Origin: Rhodospirillaceae bacterium | GTDB taxonomy: Bacteria; Pseudomonadota; Alphaproteobacteria; Rhodospirillales; 2-02-FULL-58-16 | Direction of reading: 5' to 3' | Assembly (NCBI GenBank): GCA_013349695.1 | Contig: DUZD01000003.1 | Span: forward strand, 1 to 32,711 | Length of the DNA stretch: 32,711 nt | In this document: piece after piece, positions 30,601 through 32,711 of the stretch | How the letters are laid out: every line of letters begins with the position of its first letter | Position numbering within the stretch: position 1 is the first letter of the stretch | Position numbers and translations under genes: made by a program | The notes under the pieces: generated by a model | Told to the model about the DNA's origin: nothing | The model's input: only the letters and a program-made list of their open reading frames with translations | Databases searched by the model: none

Positions 30601-32001
30601 GCCGACACTCATGCCGGCGGCCAACTCGCCATAGAAGCGCTCGACCAGCAGGCGCGCCGCCTCCACGTGCACCGAATGGCTGAAGGCGACGACGCTCCCG
30701 ACGCCGCTGTTGAGCAGGGCCGGCGCCACCGAGCCGAACACCGGCCGGTCGGCGAGGTCGGCGCTACGGCAAGCCTCCAGCAGCACCAGCGGCACGCCCT
30801 GTCTCACCATCAGGTCGCCGAGGCGGGGTCCCGCGATCAGGTCGGTAGTGGCCGCGCCGTCCTCGAAGGCCAGGGCGCCGACGCCGGTCCTCGGCAGATA
30901 GGTGCCGTGGCCGTCGAAATGGACGATATGGAAGGGCTTGCCGTTCTTGCGCGCCTCGGAAACCTGCTTCTCGAGCTGTCCGAAGGTGGGCGGCTCGCAG
31001 AATTCGAGATCAAGCTGGCCGGGACCCAGGGCCTCGAGGGCGTCGAGCATGGGCGCGATGCTGTCGCGCGGGTCGAGGAATCCGGTGTCGGTGGGCCGGC
31101 TGACGATCGACAGAACCCGGAGCGGCAGGCCAAGCTCGGGTGTTCGGGTCTCGCCGGACTCGCGAAGCTGGCGGCGGAGGCTTACCCCCTGGAAGGTCAA
31201 TGGGCGGTCCTCGGCGTCGCGCAGCATCTCCCAGGGCTGGCCGAGGACCTCGGCGTCGTCGCTGGCCAGCGTCAGCAGCACCGGCCGGCCGTGGGCGACG
31301 GCCTTGGCCAGGTCGCCATGAACCTCCCCACCGGTTCGGTTGTCGAACAGGGCCTCGAATAGTTCCCCGCCCCATCGTGAAAGACAGGACTCCAAACCCT
31401 TGGCGCGCACCCGGTCGCCGGCGCCGGGAAACTGCGGGTAGGTTTCCAGGTACCAACGAAGCTCCTCCAGGCCCTTGCCGTCGAGGGGCAGGGCAAGCTC
31501 GAATGGCGGTGCGTGCCAGCGGCCCATCGGCGCGCCGTCCTTGCTCTCGACCACGAGGCGGGCGTGATAGGGCGGGCGACGGATGCGCGCCCCAGCGGTG
31601 GGCGCGCCCACATGCTTCCGTATGGCCGTCAGCAGCTTCGTCAGCCCGGCGTCGTAGTCGTCCCTGAAATCGGCGTGGCTTTTGTCGCGCAGCAATCGCG
31701 GAATGTCGCAGTCCTCGATCAGGACCGGGACGATGTGAACCTTCCGGCTGGTGGCCTCGTCCGCGATATGGGCCTGCCACTCCTTCTCCACCCAGCCCGA
31801 CCGGACACTTTTCCGGGACAGCACAAGAACGAGAAGGTCCGAGTCATCGAGCCCCAATTGGATGTTTTGCGCGATGGAATCGCCCGGCAGAATTTCGTCG
31901 TCGTCGAGCCAAACGCCGATGCCTTCCGCCTTCAGATCATCGGCGAGGCGCGTGACGAGCAACTTGTCGCTGCTGGAGTGAGAGAGAAAGACTCTGGGCA
32001 T
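27613..32001 (-). CDS. TIR - CHAT - STAND/NB-ARC-like NTPase - TPR multidomain protein (putative immune/defence effector)
   Basis: TIR: MPRVFLSHSSSDKLLVTRLADDLKAEGIGVWLDDDEILPGDSI...SGWVEKEW (Glu74 candidate). CHAT: HIVHFDGHG (H365) and VLLEACRS (C411). NTPase: LHAMGGMGKTALA (Walker A ~aa 571-577), RRVLLVWDNFE (Walker B-like). C-terminal TPR-like helices. SD GGGGGAAGGG precedes the ATG. Confidence 0.93.
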   Translation of the reverse strand: MPRVFLSHSSSDKLLVTRLADDLKAEGIGVWLDDDEILPGDSIAQNIQLGLDDSDLLVLVLSRKSVRSGWVEKEWQAHIADEATSRKVHIVPVLIEDCDIPRLLRDKSHADFRDDYDAGLTKLLTAIRKHVGAPTAGARIRRPPYHARLVVESKDGAPMGRWHAPPFELALPLDGKGLEELRWYLETYPQFPGAGDRVRAKGLESCLSRWGGELFEALFDNRTGGEVHGDLAKAVAHGRPVLLTLASDDAEVLGQPWEMLRDAEDRPLTFQGVSLRRQLRESGETRTPELGLPLRVLSIVSRPTDTGFLDPRDSIAPMLDALEALGPGQLDLEFCEPPTFGQLEKQVSEARKNGKPFHIVHFDGHGTYLPRTGVGALAFEDGAATTDLIAGPRLGDLMVRQGVPLVLLEACRSADLADRPVFGSVAPALLNSGVGSVVAFSHSVHVEAARLLVERFYGELAAGMSVGEALAEARRALHANRARWLHLGPEAETVNLDDWFIPQLYQVGDDPALTAGAAAEPEREWARTGVAARLHGFPPPPVYRFHGRARELLALERQFRDHPAVLLHAMGGMGKTALAREAAAWWLRAGRFEAAVFVSFEQWAGADQVAQRIGAALGDEGFAALPQEEQWRQAVALFRTRRVLLVWDNFESTLPAFQEGEEAADGGTDGLGVYTAEARQGLARLYRDLTDGAPLGRLLVTCRPEETELPAIKEVALEGLARPDSLHLLAAVLDAKSIDTGRPGYERERVERLLDALADHPLSIALVAPHLKARTPDRIREEFGEPLEEFADAAAAEGRNRSLLASLAFSKRRLSEAAQAALPYLAWFRGGVFEGLFIIFAELDPEAWEATRAELVATALVRVETVEVFSTPFLRFHPTLPHAARAADVADPEATEKRFIGVYLADMRATDKALRGGQPAAAMLSMSLEEANYRAAIRRAFRRGGRSEGQALAGTLRTFLQMAGRPRERDEVVAWVRERMPVDETLDGAACAAIRDHAWSRFTQGHGDEAIATLEDLIRRLADEGLADSADPALQLALSQLYLGRLLDSHGRPDRALEPLGRAIAQFEGLGEAQRGNLAAALGDLANALMELGRFDEALEASERGLAIRRDLGHDREVAAGLGRAATILTRLQRYAEADARYTEALAAARDAGDLELQGTFLQHQGILHGAQGRFDRAVALYQQALEFFRRADDAGGEMQTADLLANAEAQRGQLDVAEAWYGRARELAKRLNDRRQLAANAHNVGILHQNRAEQTKDPGEREAWLRRAVDSIRESLAIVLEMNDRPGAAKSHFQLGVLHRMLGELDEAERNARESLAICESLRLPDVYMDYGNLAKIARARGDTAAAAEWQAKHDTKVEEIGRLRRGGGEDGAVPDDLVKAILALAQAAFQARGGGALPPDAAEALARLADYPAPLDAVGAFLRAVADGKPPPPVPGALPAKLREILDALAESIRDGDPDR

Positions 32002-32292
32002 CCCTTCCCCCGAATATCGGAATGCGTTTTCGTTGAGTATAGCGAGCGAAATTCTCGATGGGAAATGTCATCGTCCGCCTGGCGAACCGTTATGGGCGAG
32101 AGGGCGATGCCCGGGGGCGCCAAGCGCAAGTCCTTTGCTTCGGCGGCCAGTCGATCGATGGTCTGGGTCGCCGTCCGACGGGTTCGTTGCGAAGTCGAAA
32201 CATCCGCTCGCCGCAACTGCATTCGAAGTTGGATCGCCAAATAGCCCTGAACATCAAAGCGGACGTCGGAGTGAAGGAGCGGATTTTCCATA

Positions 32293-32564
32293 TCTAGTGG
32301 CCCGCGTCAGCCAAATTGCACCCCTACGATCGCTTTTCCCGTTTCCTCGGCAGAAGGGGGCGCGCAGGCGATGCAGGGACATCGTCAAGCGTTCCCGACG
32401 CCCCGAGGGGACGGGAAAAGCGACCCTTCGGGCGGTCTTGCGAGGCTTCCAGACGTCGTCGCGTGCCGCTTGTGGTGCACAGACACCACGGCGCAACGCG
32501 CTCCTAGCCGGAAACCTCGCAAGACCGTCGTAGGGGTGCAATTTGGCTGACGCGGGCCACTAGA
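32293..32564. repeat. Structured inverted-repeat element (multi-stem, MITE- or ncRNA-like)
   Basis: 37-bp perfect terminal repeats TCTAGTGGCCCGCGTCAGCCAAATTGCACCCCTACGA (32293-32329) / reverse complement (32528-32564). Internal stems 32330-32350/32403-32423 (19 of 21 paired) and 32433-32450/32510-32527 (17 of 18 paired). Confidence 0.92.
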
Positions 32565-32711
32565 ACGTCAATGCCTACGACAGCCGGCTGAAGGGATGGG
32601 TGCAAAGGTTCAACGGAGTGGCGACCAGATACCTGGACAGCTATCTGGGTTGGCGACGGTTCTTTGAGCGTCATAAGGAAGAGGCGACCAATCCAAAATC
32701 ATGGTTGATCG
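32565..32711 (+). pseudogene. 3' part of a transposase ORF (IS1595/ISXO2-like C-terminus), truncated by window end and by the preceding element
   Basis: Translation [49 protein letters not shown]; in-frame TAG immediately upstream (32561-32563). Confidence 0.6.

Noticed and set aside
29821-31362. 513-aa plus-strand ORF
   Set aside because: Antisense to the TIR-CHAT-STAND gene; low-complexity Arg/Gly/Ala/Gln-rich translation typical of GC-rich antisense frames, no domain motifs.
31932-32291. 119-aa minus-strand ORF upstream of the TIR-CHAT gene as a partner gene
   Set aside because: Overlaps the TIR start by ~70 bp, no recognisable domain, composition non-protein-like at its C-terminus; only the TATQTIDRLAAEAK stretch is interesting and is reported as a repeat/remnant.

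Overview
The window looks like an alphaproteobacterial (probably Rhodospirillales-like) chromosomal segment. This lineage call is inference from gene content, GC bias and palindromic repeat style.

Housekeeping genes recognised from the translations: guaA; an Atm1-type ABC transporter; mnmA (-); trpF (-); trpB-trpA-accD-folC (+); the minus-strand run tsaE-amgK-like-murU-like-addB-addA-trxA; a type 2 ferredoxin/flavodoxin NADP reductase (+); an enoyl-CoA hydratase (-); mutM (-); ubiE (+).

Accessory material:
- An orphan 417-aa possible acyltransferase after guaA.
- An ISAzo13-type IS whose transposase seems to carry an in-frame deletion of its central catalytic block.
- Several palindromic or MITE-like elements.
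- A 1462-aa single protein combining TIR, CHAT protease, STAND/NB-ARC-like NTPase and TPR repeats (27613-32001, -). It is the best candidate for an immune or defence effector here.

Unexpected non-coding signal: a ~270-bp element at 32293-32564 has 37-bp perfect inverted ends and two further contiguous internal stems. A second, diverged and truncated copy opens the window (1-117). Compensatory changes between the copies suggest a conserved folded RNA or DNA structure.

All homology statements come from reading motifs; no searches were run.
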